From the NCBI GenBank assembly GCA_947503925.1, contig CANNFQ010000006.1, positions 186,001 through 250,000 on the forward strand: a stretch of 64,000 nucleotides of DNA. The letters are read 5' to 3'. This document shows positions 15,474 to 23,116 of the stretch, one piece after another. This DNA is from an uncultured Paracoccaceae bacterium (GTDB taxonomy: Bacteria; Pseudomonadota; Alphaproteobacteria; Rhodobacterales; Rhodobacteraceae). Positions within the stretch are counted from its first letter, which is position 1. The number at the start of each line of letters is the position of its first letter. Below the pieces are notes generated by a model. It was given only the letters and a program-made list of their open reading frames with translations, did not search any database and was not told where the DNA came from. The translations under genes were made by a program, and so were the position numbers.

Positions 15474-15680
15474 ATGCGCACGGCAAAAGTGAACCGAATC
15501 CATTACTGGCGGGCCATTGGCATGTCAGGGGTGGCACGCGACGATCTGCGTCTGCCGGTTTTCGGCATGCCGGATGGCGGGGACCCGCGGCGCGGAAAGG
15601 TCGCAAATCGGAAGGTCCGGGCAGATGACAGACAATTCCCACATGGCGGTGGTTCAGGGAAAAGCCTGACACCGGCCTGA
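15474..15680 (+). CDS. Possible small basic protein, unrecognised
   Basis: A 68-residue reading frame that I cannot assign to a family. In its favour, a TATAGT box lies about 25 bases upstream and GGAGAAG lies a few bases before the ATG. Against it, the composition is arginine- and glycine-rich, there is no hydrophobic core pattern, and the codon choice resembles random GC-rich sequence. It lies in the 365-base stretch between the TPR gene and the ppk2 terminator, which otherwise holds nothing I recognise. Confidence 0.3.
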   Translation: MRTAKVNRIHYWRAIGMSGVARDDLRLPVFGMPDGGDPRRGKVANRKVRADDRQFPHGGGSGKSLTPA

Positions 15681-15704
15681 CAAAAGCGGACATGGCCGAC
15701 AGGC

Positions 15705-15734
15705 AAAAGGGGCAGGCGGCAACGCATGCCCCTT
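15705..15734 (-). terminator. Terminator downstream of ppk2
   Basis: AAGGGGCA/TGCCCCTT stem with a 12-base loop. Read on the minus strand it is followed by TTTTGCC and lies 33 bases beyond the ppk2 stop codon. Confidence 0.6.
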
Positions 15735-15767
15735 ACACATTTTCTAATTGCGAAACCGTGCAGCGCC

Positions 15768-16643
15768 TTAGCTGCGGGCTTTGACCCGGCGGGTGTCTGG
15801 GTGCAGCGCGGTGCCAAGAATATGATCCGCACGGTGGATCACTTTCTGGGCGTTGCTGACGATCTCAGGCTCGGATGGGCAGGCAATGGCGGGGTCCTTG
15901 CCCGGATAATCGAGGGTGGACAGGAAATGGCGCATGCAATTGATGCGGGCGCGTTTCTTGTCATTGGATTTGACCACCGTCCAGGGCGCATCGGCGGTGT
16001 CGGTGTAGAAAAACATCGCTTCCTTGGCCTCGGTATAATCATCCCATTTATCCAGACTGGCCTTATCAATCGGGGACAGCTTCCACTGTTTCAGCGGATC
16101 CGTGGCGCGGCTGTCAAAGCGGCGCTTTTGTTCTTCCTGCGTGACCGAGAACCAGTATTTATACATGCGAATACCCGACCGGGTCAGCATCCGCTCCAAC
16201 TCTGGCGTCTGGCGCATGAATTCGAGATATTCCGCTGGCTCGCAAAACCCCATGACACGTTCAACACCGGCCCTGTTATACCAACTGCGGTCATAAAGAA
16301 CCATTTCACCAGAACTGGGCAGATGATCGACATAGCGTTGGAAATACCACTGGCCGCGCTCTTCATCCGTGGGTTTGTTGAGCGCAACAACCCGGGCCGC
16401 ACGGGGGTTCAAATGTTCGGTAAAGCGCTTGATCGTGCCACCCTTGCCTGCCGCATCGCGGCCTTCAAATAACAGCACAAAGCGTTGGCCGGTTTCCTGC
16501 GCCCAAAGCTGTACCTTCAACAATTCGGCCTGCAGCTGCGCCTTTTCAGCCTCGTAAGGGCGGCGGGCCAGTTTCGGCAGGCCAGCCGGTTTGCGGCTGC
16601 GTGGGGTGGCTTTCGGTTTCGCGGCTGTGGCGCTGTCTTGCAT
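15768..16643 (-). CDS. ppk2: Polyphosphate kinase 2
   Basis: A 291-residue PPK2. The Walker A motif is FEGRDAAGKGGTIKRF, the PPK2 signature VLYDRSWYNRAGVERVMGFC covers the Walker B and lid start, and YKYWFSVTQEEQKRRF and SPIDKASLDKWDDYTEAKEA follow. This is a one-domain (class I-like) enzyme, which typically phosphorylates ADP or GDP with polyphosphate as donor. The ATG (MQDSATAAK) is preceded by GGGAGAG; a 15-residue longer reading has no better site. The basic, proline-rich first 30 residues are outside the catalytic core. An FNR-type box lies 54 bases upstream of the start, shared with the divergent secreted protein gene. Confidence 0.9.
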   Translation of the reverse strand: MQDSATAAKPKATPRSRKPAGLPKLARRPYEAEKAQLQAELLKVQLWAQETGQRFVLLFEGRDAAGKGGTIKRFTEHLNPRAARVVALNKPTDEERGQWYFQRYVDHLPSSGEMVLYDRSWYNRAGVERVMGFCEPAEYLEFMRQTPELERMLTRSGIRMYKYWFSVTQEEQKRRFDSRATDPLKQWKLSPIDKASLDKWDDYTEAKEAMFFYTDTADAPWTVVKSNDKKRARINCMRHFLSTLDYPGKDPAIACPSEPEIVSNAQKVIHRADHILGTALHPDTRRVKARS

Positions 16644-16696
16644 GGCACTCTCCCTCTTGTTGGAGCGGAGGTTATCAAACGGCGACAATCGTTGCC

Positions 16697-16710
16697 TTGA
16701 TTTGGGTCAA
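16697..16710. promoter_or_regulatory. FNR/FnrL-type box between ppk2 and a secreted-protein gene
   Basis: TTGATTTGGGTCAA fits TTGAY-N4-RTCAA. Toward the plus-strand gene, TTGATT and TATAGT (spacer 16) form a promoter starting near 16766, putting the box centre about 62 bases upstream, the class I activation distance for FNR proteins. Confidence 0.6.
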
Positions 16711-16790
16711 GGGCTGCGACACTGGTGTATTTTGATTTTTCGGCGGGGCGGGCTATAGTTTTATCAAGTGTAGCCAGCAGGAGGACGATC

Positions 16791-17024
16791 ATGCGTTTCA
16801 CCGTAATTGCCCTGACGATGTTGCCCATGGGCGCATTCGCGCAAGAAACCACACTGCCCGCCCCGTCAGAGCCCATCGCCCAAAGCCAGACCTGCGCGGT
16901 TGGCACAGCATGGGACGCAACCGCGCAAACCTGTGTGGAGATGACCGAGACAGCATCCCCGCTCAAAGGCCTGCCCGGACATAGCGACTGCAACTACGGG
17001 GCCGCCCGCGAAGTGACGTCCTAA
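16791..17024 (+). CDS. Small secreted protein with two-cysteine module
   Basis: A 77-residue protein with a signal peptide (MRFTVIALTMLPMGAFAQ) and a mature part of about 59 residues carrying TCAVGTAWDATAQTC, plus one further cysteine near the end (HSDCNYGAA). AGGAGGA lies seven bases before the ATG, and a promoter with an upstream FNR-type box precedes it. The module C-x2-G-x2-W-D-x5-C also follows the signal peptide of the TPR protein at 14.9 kb, and both signal peptides begin MRFT. No family name is known to me. It is likely periplasmic with one disulfide. Confidence 0.7.
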   Translation: MRFTVIALTMLPMGAFAQETTLPAPSEPIAQSQTCAVGTAWDATAQTCVEMTETASPLKGLPGHSDCNYGAAREVTS

Positions 17025-17045
17025 GACACAAGAACAGACAACCCC

Positions 17046-17066
17046 GTCCCGGACGTGATCCGGGAC
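17046..17066. repeat. REP-like palindrome, left of the nuclease gene
   Basis: GTCCCGGA-cgtga-TCCGGGAC, perfect 8-bp arms. The same palindrome with a different loop occurs on the other side of the nuclease gene. Confidence 0.75.
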
Positions 17067-17152
17067 CTCACATGCGCGTCCAAAGACACGGATCGTGCGA
17101 CGGCCAAAAGCTCAAATTGCAAAACCTTATGCCCAGTCGACAGACCGGGCAG

Positions 17153-17208
17153 CCCCCGACCCTCCCCGTTTTGCCGAAGGCAAACCTATGGTTTGACGGG
17201 AGGGGGCT
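17153..17208. repeat. Multi-stem hairpin region upstream of the nuclease gene
   Basis: An outer imperfect stem pairs CCCTCCCCGT with ACGGGAGGG and encloses two small stems, TTTGCC-gaa-GGCAAA and AAACC-tat-GGTTT. It lies in the 314 bases between the small secreted protein and the nuclease, which hold no gene I can support. It could be a terminator, a repeat remnant or part of an untranslated RNA. Confidence 0.45.
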
Positions 17209-17338
17209 TCTACGTCACCGAGAGTTTTAGGCTGCCGTCAACGATAGTTGGACCTATGATTGGCTCTGCTCCGACCCGTTTATGTAGCTGATGACACTTC
17301 GCCCATGAGTTGCGTCTATTCTAAGGTGCAATTTATGA

Positions 17339-18592
17339 GTGAAAATTATGAAAGCAATTGACGAAATAACATCTTTAGAAAACCAGCCACGCCTTATTCC
17401 AATATCTAAACAGACGGAGCGGCGACTTTTATCAGTTTTCATGGCTCTCCTTGATTTGGTCCCAGTCATTCGCTCAGATTTCCTAGCGAAGTGCGGATTT
17501 GGGGCCGGTAAGACAAGTTCAGTGCAGAGCCATATGGAGGTCAGCTATTCTTCTCCGAAGCTGCCGGATGTCCGACCAGATGGACTGATCGCGTGCAAAA
17601 GGGGCAGTACCACATGGGGCGCTTTCATCGAAGCAAAAGCTGAGGGAAAATTGATCCGCCCAGATCAAATACAGGACTACGCTGATCTGGCAGCAGCGTT
17701 GGATTTGAACGCTATTATCACCCTGTCAAATGAATTTGCTCTTTCCCCAAGCGAACTACCCTACCATATCGCCATGAATAAGCGAAGGAAGCGAGACATC
17801 TTCCATTTCGCATGGGCTGACCTGCGCACATTCTTGGAGACCTATCGAAATAGTGGGGTACTCTCCGAAATCGAGTTGAAAATACTTACTGAATGCCTCC
17901 GTTTCTTCTGGGACGCTAGCAGTGGGATAGCCACATACGACGCAATGCCAGTACGATGGCCAGAGTTTGTGCAGGCAGCTGGCATTGCTTTGGGTTTCGG
18001 CACGAAAACACAAGGCATAACTGAGATCGTCCACGGTTGGCAGCAGGAACGACGTGATCTTTGTTCAAAGTTGACCTATGAAACCGGCCTTGATGTTCAA
18101 CTGACACACGCAGCGGGAGCAAGGGCAGATCAGGAAGAGCGCCTTGACTTTGATCGTAGAGCACTTGCAGACGAGTATGTCCTTTCAGCGAGTTATGGAT
18201 TCAAGGGCAGTAAAGCGCAGTTAACCACTTTGGCTGAGCTACAATCATGCCGTACGAGCGTCGCAATGCAATTCCTACCGCCGCCGGACAAAAAAGCCCG
18301 TGCTGTCGTCAGTTGGTTTTTGAGCGCAGTTGAGGGTTCAGATTGGGAGGGTGCAACCGTCTCTTTTGACTGGAAAGGTCGCAATCAAAAACGCACATTT
18401 AACATTGCAGATTTACGCACGAACCCGGACGAGGCATTTGAAGGGCAGAAAGATGCACCCAAGAGTATTCGCGTGGTGAGAAGTATTCACGACGTCCGTC
18501 GCTTCAAGAGTCGGAAAAAATTCATCGAAGACGTTGAGTCACTTACGGTCAACATGCTGAAATCAGCTGATCAGGTCGGATTCTTAACGTAA
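17339..18592 (+). CDS. Lone PD-(D/E)XK nuclease superfamily candidate
   Basis: A 417-residue soluble protein of unknown family. Residues 65-120 show the PD-(D/E)XK core: VRPDGLI (D81), then AFIEAKAEG (E98, K100) and, one helix later, DQIQDYADLA, resembling the Q-x3-Y helix of restriction-type and Mrr-like nucleases. The N-terminal 60 residues are helical and the C-terminal 170 (WEGATVSFDW, RTFNIADLR, RRFKSRKKFIEDVE) are unassigned. Start is GTG (AAGGTG ten bases upstream) or an ATG nine bases later. No methylase or partner gene adjoins. Base composition is poorer in GC than the neighbours (26 of 60 in 17701-17760), and REP palindromes flank the gene, suggesting acquisition. A defence or DNA-processing role is inference. 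Confidence 0.7.
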   Translation: MKIMKAIDEITSLENQPRLIPISKQTERRLLSVFMALLDLVPVIRSDFLAKCGFGAGKTSSVQSHMEVSYSSPKLPDVRPDGLIACKRGSTTWGAFIEAKAEGKLIRPDQIQDYADLAAALDLNAIITLSNEFALSPSELPYHIAMNKRRKRDIFHFAWADLRTFLETYRNSGVLSEIELKILTECLRFFWDASSGIATYDAMPVRWPEFVQAAGIALGFGTKTQGITEIVHGWQQERRDLCSKLTYETGLDVQLTHAAGARADQEERLDFDRRALADEYVLSASYGFKGSKAQLTTLAELQSCRTSVAMQFLPPPDKKARAVVSWFLSAVEGSDWEGATVSFDWKGRNQKRTFNIADLRTNPDEAFEGQKDAPKSIRVVRSIHDVRRFKSRKKFIEDVESLTVNMLKSADQVGFLT

Positions 18593-18623
18593 TTGTCTGC
18601 AGAAGGGCGGTTGAAGCCAAGAG

Positions 18624-18644
18624 GTCCCGGAGCAAGTCCGGGAC
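18624..18644. repeat. REP-like palindrome, right of the nuclease gene
   Basis: GTCCCGGA-gcaag-TCCGGGAC, with the same 8-bp arms as the palindrome at 17.05 kb. Flanking bases (GAGGTCCCGGA, GTCCGGGAC, GGG) match the reverse complement of the left copy, so the two stand in inverted orientation. It also lies in the gap before lepA. Confidence 0.75.
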
Positions 18645-18695
18645 TGGGTACACATCCGCATTGACGGGGGGCGAAAACCCCTACATATCCCTGCT

Positions 18696-20495
18696 ATGAC
18701 AGACCTTTCGCATATCCGTAATTTCTCCATCGTCGCCCATATCGACCACGGGAAATCGACGCTCGCTGACCGCCTGATCCAGTCCACCAACACCGTGGCG
18801 GAACGGGATATGAAAGCGCAGCTTTTGGACTCCATGGACATCGAACGCGAACGCGGCATCACCATCAAGGCCAACACCGTCCGCATCGACTACAAGGCCG
18901 ACAATGGGGAGCAATATGTGCTCAACCTGATCGACACGCCCGGCCATGTCGATTTTGCCTATGAGGTGAGCCGGTCCATGCGCGCCGTCGAAGGCTCCTT
19001 GCTGGTCGTCGACAGCACCCAGGGGGTCGAGGCGCAGACGCTGGCCAATGTCTATCAAGCCATTGATGCGGGTCATGAAATCGTGCCCGTCCTGAACAAG
19101 ATTGACCTGCCTGCCGCCGAATGTGACAGGGTCGCCGAACAGATCGAGGATGTGATCGGCATCGACGCATCCGGTGCGATCCAGGTCAGCGCGAAAACCG
19201 GCATCGGCATCCATGAAACGCTGGAAGCCATCGTCAACCTGCTGCCTGCGCCGCAGGGCAACCGCGATGCCCCGCTCAAGGCGATGCTGGTCGATAGCTG
19301 GTATGACAGTTACCTTGGCGTCATCGTCCTTGTCCGCATCATTGACGGGGTGATGAAAAAGGGCGACCGCGTCAAATTCATGTCCAACAACACCGTGCAT
19401 GGGATCGACAAGATCGGTGTGTTCCGGCCGCAGATGCAGGATGTCGGCGAATTGGGACCGGGTGAGATCGGGTTCATCACAGCCTCCATCAAACAGGTGC
19501 GCGACACCCGGGTCGGCGACACGATCACATCAGAACGCAAGGGGACCGAAACAGCACTTGACGGGTTCAAACCTGCGCAGCCGGTTGTTTTCTGCGGGCT
19601 GTTCCCCGTGGATTCATCAGAATTCGAAGACTTGCGCGACGCCATCGAAAAACTGGCGCTGAATGACGCGTCCTTCAGCCACGAGATGGAAACCTCGGCC
19701 GCGCTCGGCTTTGGCTTTCGCTGCGGGTTTCTTGGCCTTCTGCACCTCGAAGTCATCCGCGACCGGATCGAGCGTGAATATGATATTGACCTTATCACCA
19801 CCGCCCCCTCGGTCGTCTACCACGTCTATATGCGTGATGGAGAGATGATCGAGCTGCACAATCCCGCAGACATGCCTGACCTGACCCATGTGGACCATCT
19901 GGAAGAACCGCGGATCAAGGCGACGATCCTTGTCCCCGACGATTATCTGGGCGACGTGCTGAAACTCTGTCAGGATCGGCGCGGCGTGCAACTGGACCTG
20001 ACCTATGCAGGCTCCCGCGCGATGGTTGTTTACGACCTCCCCCTGAATGAAGTGGTGTTTGATTTCTACGACCGGCTGAAATCGGTGACCAAGGGCTATG
20101 CGTCCTTCGATTACCAGATGACCGGTTACCAGACCGACAACCTCGTCAAGATGTCGGTGCTGGTGAATGACGAACCCGTCGATGCGCTGTCGATGATGGT
20201 GCACCGGGACCGGGCGGAAATGCGCGGGCGGGCGATGGTTGAAAAGCTCAAGGACCTGATCCCGCGCCACATGTTCAAAATCCCGATCCAGGCCGCCATC
20301 GGCGGCAAGGTCATCGCCCGCGAAACGCTATCCGCCCTGCGCAAGGACGTGACGGCCAAATGCTACGGCGGGGACGCCACGCGGAAACGCAAACTGCTGG
20401 ACAAGCAGAAGGCGGGGAAAAAGAAGATGCGGCAGTTCGGTAAAGTGGATATCCCGCAGGAGGCGTTTATCAGCGCTTTGAAGATGGATGGGTGA
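18696..20495 (+). CDS. lepA: Elongation factor 4 (LepA)
   Basis: A 599-residue translational GTPase. G motifs are [15 protein letters not shown] (G1), RGITI (G2), DTPGHVDF (G3), NKIDLPAA (G4) and SAKTG (G5). The C-terminal domain specific to LepA is recognised in [20 protein letters not shown] and [13 protein letters not shown]. It acts on stalled or mistranslocated ribosomes and in 30S biogenesis. Length is standard. It appears monocistronic here, with AT-richer accessory genes on both sides. Confidence 0.97.
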   Translation: MTDLSHIRNFSIVAHIDHGKSTLADRLIQSTNTVAERDMKAQLLDSMDIERERGITIKANTVRIDYKADNGEQYVLNLIDTPGHVDFAYEVSRSMRAVEGSLLVVDSTQGVEAQTLANVYQAIDAGHEIVPVLNKIDLPAAECDRVAEQIEDVIGIDASGAIQVSAKTGIGIHETLEAIVNLLPAPQGNRDAPLKAMLVDSWYDSYLGVIVLVRIIDGVMKKGDRVKFMSNNTVHGIDKIGVFRPQMQDVGELGPGEIGFITASIKQVRDTRVGDTITSERKGTETALDGFKPAQPVVFCGLFPVDSSEFEDLRDAIEKLALNDASFSHEMETSAALGFGFRCGFLGLLHLEVIRDRIEREYDIDLITTAPSVVYHVYMRDGEMIELHNPADMPDLTHVDHLEEPRIKATILVPDDYLGDVLKLCQDRRGVQLDLTYAGSRAMVVYDLPLNEVVFDFYDRLKSVTKGYASFDYQMTGYQTDNLVKMSVLVNDEPVDALSMMVHRDRAEMRGRAMVEKLKDLIPRHMFKIPIQAAIGGKVIARETLSALRKDVTAKCYGGDATRKRKLLDKQKAGKKKMRQFGKVDIPQEAFISALKMDG

Positions 20496-20603
20496 TTGGC
20501 GGGACGTGATCCGGCGAGCGTAGCATTTGGTCGTGACGCACACGTGCAGGCGGTAGCTCTGAAAAGGCCAGTTTTTCGATTATCTGAATTGATGGATGTA
20601 GAT

Positions 20604-20999
20604 ATGAGTGACCTTGATTGTGAAGCTAAAACTGCCGCTCGGCGAGAAGTCCTGATTGAGCTTCAGAAACTTGAAGCCGGTATGTTTTGGAGCCGCTTCG
20701 TGGCTTTTGCTGCAGTCAATACCGGGCTAATGATACTATTGGCGAATGCAATCAACAAAGGTTTCATTGTTTCGGCTGGAATGGTGGCCAGTTGCTTCTG
20801 GTTGTATGTGCAAGCCGTTAGCCGCTTTTATGTTGAGAGTCATAAAGATGAGTTCTGGGCCACGGTTGAAGACATTGGTGTACAACGGCGAAAAGTCCCT
20901 TGGTATTTCAGTATATCATCTACTTCGGCGGGAGTCATTTTTCCTTTCATAATGATAGTCATTTGGTTCTTTACATGGTTCGCATTTGTGCACGCGTAA
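20604..20999 (+). CDS. Small inner-membrane protein of unknown function
   Basis: A 131-residue protein. An N-terminal charged helix (EAKTAARREVLIELQKLEAG) is followed by two hydrophobic segments (FVAFAAVNTGLMILLANAI and VSAGMVASCFWLYVQAVS), a soluble stretch with conserved-looking aromatics (RFYVESHKDEFWATVED), and a C-terminal segment VIFPFIMIVIWFFTWFAF. The layout is reminiscent of RipA-like membrane proteins but I am not sure of the family. The ATG was chosen for the GGATG before it; another in-frame ATG lies 12 bases upstream. Base composition is AT-rich like the nuclease gene on the other side of lepA. A short repeat element begins right at the stop codon. Confidence 0.6.
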   Translation: MSDLDCEAKTAARREVLIELQKLEAGMFWSRFVAFAAVNTGLMILLANAINKGFIVSAGMVASCFWLYVQAVSRFYVESHKDEFWATVEDIGVQRRKVPWYFSISSTSAGVIFPFIMIVIWFFTWFAFVHA

Positions 21000-21085
21000 C
21001 GTAGGGTGAATGAAAACCATACGCTCCAAATCAACACGCTTTCTTATCCAAACCGTCCGGCGCGTGGGTTTCACCCACCCTACGC
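20999..21085. repeat. Short MITE-like element with terminal inverted repeats
   Basis: About 86 bases whose ends are CGTAGGGTGAATGAAAACC and, inverted, GGGTTTCACCCACCCTACG. It fills the whole space between the small membrane protein gene and the DksA-like gene and ends immediately before the latter's TTG codon. It contains no ribosome binding site. Confidence 0.6.
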
Positions 21086-21391
21086 TTGACCCAAAAACAA
21101 CGCCTGCTCGCCCGCCGTACCGAAATCACCGGCGACTTGCAGGAGATTGAAGATCAACTGGATGAAACCCCGTCCAAGGATTGGGAAGATCGCTCCGTCG
21201 AGCGGCAGGGGGATGAGGTGTTGGAGGCGTTGGGCCATCAGGAGTTGAACGAGTTGAAACGCATCGACGCGGCCTTGGCTCGGATCGCAGACGGCAGTTA
21301 TGGCGACTGCGTGAAATGTGGTGAGCCGATTTCAGACGCGAGGCTGGAATTGCTGCCGGACGCACCGCTTTGCAAAAACTGCGCCGTTTAA
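21086..21391 (+). CDS. DksA/TraR-family zinc-finger protein, possibly 5'-truncated
   Basis: A 101-residue protein. The C-terminal four-cysteine zinc finger is present as CVKCGEPISDARLELLP...CKNC, preceded by a helical region (RRTEITGDLQEIEDQLDE, SVERQGDEVLEALG). DksA/TraR proteins bind RNA polymerase through the secondary channel; this short form lacks the N-terminal coiled coil of full DksA. The only usable start is TTG, directly at the boundary of a repeat element and without a Shine-Dalgarno. No ATG or GTG occurs in frame between the upstream stop and this point. The repeat may have displaced the original start, so expression is in doubt. Confidence 0.7.
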   Translation: MTQKQRLLARRTEITGDLQEIEDQLDETPSKDWEDRSVERQGDEVLEALGHQELNELKRIDAALARIADGSYGDCVKCGEPISDARLELLPDAPLCKNCAV

Positions 21392-21402
21392 ACATTCCAA
21401 AA

Positions 21403-21416
21403 TTGACATGTGTCAA
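21403..21416. promoter_or_regulatory. FNR-type palindrome upstream of a small membrane protein gene
   Basis: TTGACATGTGTCAA, a box of the form TTGAC-N4-GTCAA with exact half-site symmetry. A GATAGT -10 element follows at 21438, placing a start near 21450 and the box centre about 40 bases upstream, the class II activation position for FNR proteins. Confidence 0.55.
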
Positions 21417-21473
21417 GGACGCCCGCGTCGCCCCGGTGATAGTATCAACCCGACAGCATAAACCGGAGGGCCG

Positions 21474-21665
21474 ATGATGTTTCGTCTTGCAACCATGCTC
21501 TATGCACTGATCGCGACCACGCTGGCGGGTAGCCTTGTCATTGCCGCGTTGTCGGCAGGGTATGACACGTTGATCCCCATCGTTGTTGCGGGGGGCATCG
21601 GGGCGGTCGTGGCGGTGCCGGTCAGCTATTACATCGCCCGGGCGATCCTATCAGGTATAAGGTAG
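21474..21665 (+). CDS. Small two-helix inner-membrane protein
   Basis: A 63-residue protein, nearly all hydrophobic: MFRLATMLYALIATTLAGS, VIAALSAGYDTLIP and VVAGGIGAVVAVPVSYYIA. Similar short proteins in Rhodobacteraceae are sometimes labelled CTP synthetase-like, but nothing here supports enzyme activity. GGAGGG lies just upstream of two consecutive ATG codons; either may be the start. An FNR-type box and -10 element precede it, so it may be induced under low oxygen. Confidence 0.65.
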   Translation: MMFRLATMLYALIATTLAGSLVIAALSAGYDTLIPIVVAGGIGAVVAVPVSYYIARAILSGIR

Positions 21666-21679
21666 CTGAACGCACCGTC

Positions 21680-21729
21680 CGTTGGGGTCCGACGCTTTGC
21701 CGACGTGATGCCGACGCCTTGCCGACAGG
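21680..21729. repeat. GCCGACG-rich repeat, copy 1
   Basis: Its first 26 bases match the reverse complement of 26118-26143 at 25 of 26 positions, starting CGTTGGGGTCCGACG. It continues with three further GCCGAC units. It lies between the small membrane protein and entericidin-like genes and has no coding potential. Confidence 0.7.
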
Positions 21730-21740
21730 GGTTTTGGCGT

Positions 21741-21854
21741 TTAAAGCTGGTTGTCGACAGCTTGTCCCGCATTGGTGATGTCACGCCCGACGCCTTTCAC
21801 TGTTTCGCAGGCGGACAGGCCAAGGATGGCTAGGATCAGGGCAGCGCGGATCAT
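21741..21854 (-). CDS. Entericidin-like small lipoprotein
   Basis: A 37-residue lipoprotein. The signal MIRAALILAILGLSAC ends in the lipobox LSAC at residues 13-16, and the mature part is ETVKGVGRDITNAGQAVDNQ. The pattern C-x-T-V-x-G-x-G-x-D-I-x-x-A-G is that of the entericidin A/B family. Entericidins of enterobacteria form an antidote/toxin lipoprotein pair, but most relatives are simply small envelope lipoproteins. AGAGGTT lies upstream of the ATG. Only one copy is visible here, with no partner. Confidence 0.8.
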   Translation of the reverse strand: MIRAALILAILGLSACETVKGVGRDITNAGQAVDNQL

Positions 21855-21922
21855 GGGAACCTCTTTAGATTTGAACGGCTTGGGCGCAGGTTAGCGGGCC
21901 GATGGGCGTCGGGCAAGGTGGC

Positions 21923-22666
21923 TTAGGCCATCTGCAGGAAGGTGGCGACTGCCGCCTCAAACTCCCACGGCTTTTCCGCGTGGACCCAGTGGCCCGCGCC
22001 AGGGATCTTGGCGAATTTGGCATCGGGGAAAAGCTGTTTGATTTCAGGGCGGTAGTCGGGTTTGACGTAATCTGAATTGCCGCCGGAGAGGAACAATGTT
22101 GGCCCGTCAAACTGCCCCGTGACGTCCGGAAAACCGATGATCTTGTCCATCTCTGCCGCCAGCACATCAAGGTTCAGGCGCCAGCGTTTTTCTTTTATAT
22201 CAAGGCTTTGCAACAGAAAGTCTGGCACGCCCGGTGCCAGATCGCCCAGCTGAGCCTTTGCATCCGCGCGGGATGTGATCTGGTCCAGATCGACGCGCCG
22301 CATCGCCTCAATCGGACCCATCTGGGTATGGGAATAAGTTACCGGGGCGATATCGGCAACCACCAACCGATTGACTTTATTGGGGTTTTGCAGCGCCAAT
22401 ACCATTGTGGCCTTACCCCCCATCGAATGGCCCAGCACATCCATGGGCCGATCCATCACAGCAGCCAGATCCTCGGCCATGTCCTGATAGGATTGTGTGT
22501 CGTACCAAGGGCTTGACCCATGATTGCGCATATCCACCGCGACCACGGGCCGTGTTTCGGACAGCCGTTTTGCGATCACCCCCCAATTGCGGGCGGACCC
22601 GAAAAGCCCATGGGCGATCAGCAGGGGCGTGGTGTCGGGGCCGTCATATAAAACCGTGTTCAACAT
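21923..22666 (-). CDS. Alpha/beta hydrolase (YbfF-type esterase)
   Basis: A 247-residue alpha/beta hydrolase. The nucleophile elbow is VLGHSMGGKATM (serine near residue 81), the oxyanion-forming HGLFGSARNW follows strand 3, and the catalytic histidine lies in IPGAGHWVHAEKP. DMRNHGSSPW is characteristic of the YbfF esterase subgroup. It probably hydrolyses short acyl or thioester substrates; none can be named. It is divergent from the next gene across about 40 bases. Confidence 0.85.
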   Translation of the reverse strand: MLNTVLYDGPDTTPLLIAHGLFGSARNWGVIAKRLSETRPVVAVDMRNHGSSPWYDTQSYQDMAEDLAAVMDRPMDVLGHSMGGKATMVLALQNPNKVNRLVVADIAPVTYSHTQMGPIEAMRRVDLDQITSRADAKAQLGDLAPGVPDFLLQSLDIKEKRWRLNLDVLAAEMDKIIGFPDVTGQFDGPTLFLSGGNSDYVKPDYRPEIKQLFPDAKFAKIPGAGHWVHAEKPWEFEAAVATFLQMA

Positions 22667-22708
22667 GCATCTGTTTTAACCCTTTCCGCAGGCTGCGCGC
22701 CAGAAGGA

Positions 22709-23113
22709 TTGAGCGTCGATGCGAAGAAGATTACCCGAGCGTCTATGGCGCAGGAACTGGCACAGAAAATCGCGGAAATCCGTGAACTGCTGGAAAAGCA
22801 GATGCGGGTCAAGGGGCGTGACTTACGCCAGCAAATGCGCCGCGCCGGGCGCCGATTGCCGCGTCGGCAGCGCCGTGATCTCGCCTATTTGATCGAGACC
22901 GAGAAGATCGCCCAGAACCCGAAACTGGGTCGCATGGTGAATGATGACAAGGTCGCGAAGGCGCATGCAAATCTTGTGCAGTATCTGAGCGGATTGAACC
23001 CGCGTGAGGCGATGTGGAACACGGTGTTGCATATCACGGCTTCCATCGCGCTGGTGCTGATCGTAACCTTCGTGATCGTGGTGTACGTGCTGGTCCAAAG
23101 GGGCTTTGTCTGA
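22709..23113 (+). CDS. Basic protein with one C-terminal membrane anchor, unknown function
   Basis: A 134-residue protein. The first 100 residues are helical and strongly basic (MRVKGRDLRQQMRRAGRRLP, RRQRRDLAYLIETEK), and the last 25 form one membrane helix (HITASIALVLIVTFVIVVYV). It would be anchored with the basic domain in the cytoplasm. The longest reading starts at TTG with AAGGA directly adjacent; an ATG 36 bases later has no Shine-Dalgarno, so the start is uncertain. I do not recognise the family. Confidence 0.65.
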   Translation: MSVDAKKITRASMAQELAQKIAEIRELLEKQMRVKGRDLRQQMRRAGRRLPRRQRRDLAYLIETEKIAQNPKLGRMVNDDKVAKAHANLVQYLSGLNPREAMWNTVLHITASIALVLIVTFVIVVYVLVQRGFV

Positions 23114-23116
23114 GCT

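Noticed and set aside
17339..18592. Type II restriction system
   Set aside because: A nuclease core is plausible but no methyltransferase gene is nearby, so a classical restriction-modification pair is not supported.
21680..21729. Short CRISPR-like array of GCCGACG units
   Set aside because: The units are only about 7 bases with irregular short gaps and no spacers or cas genes.
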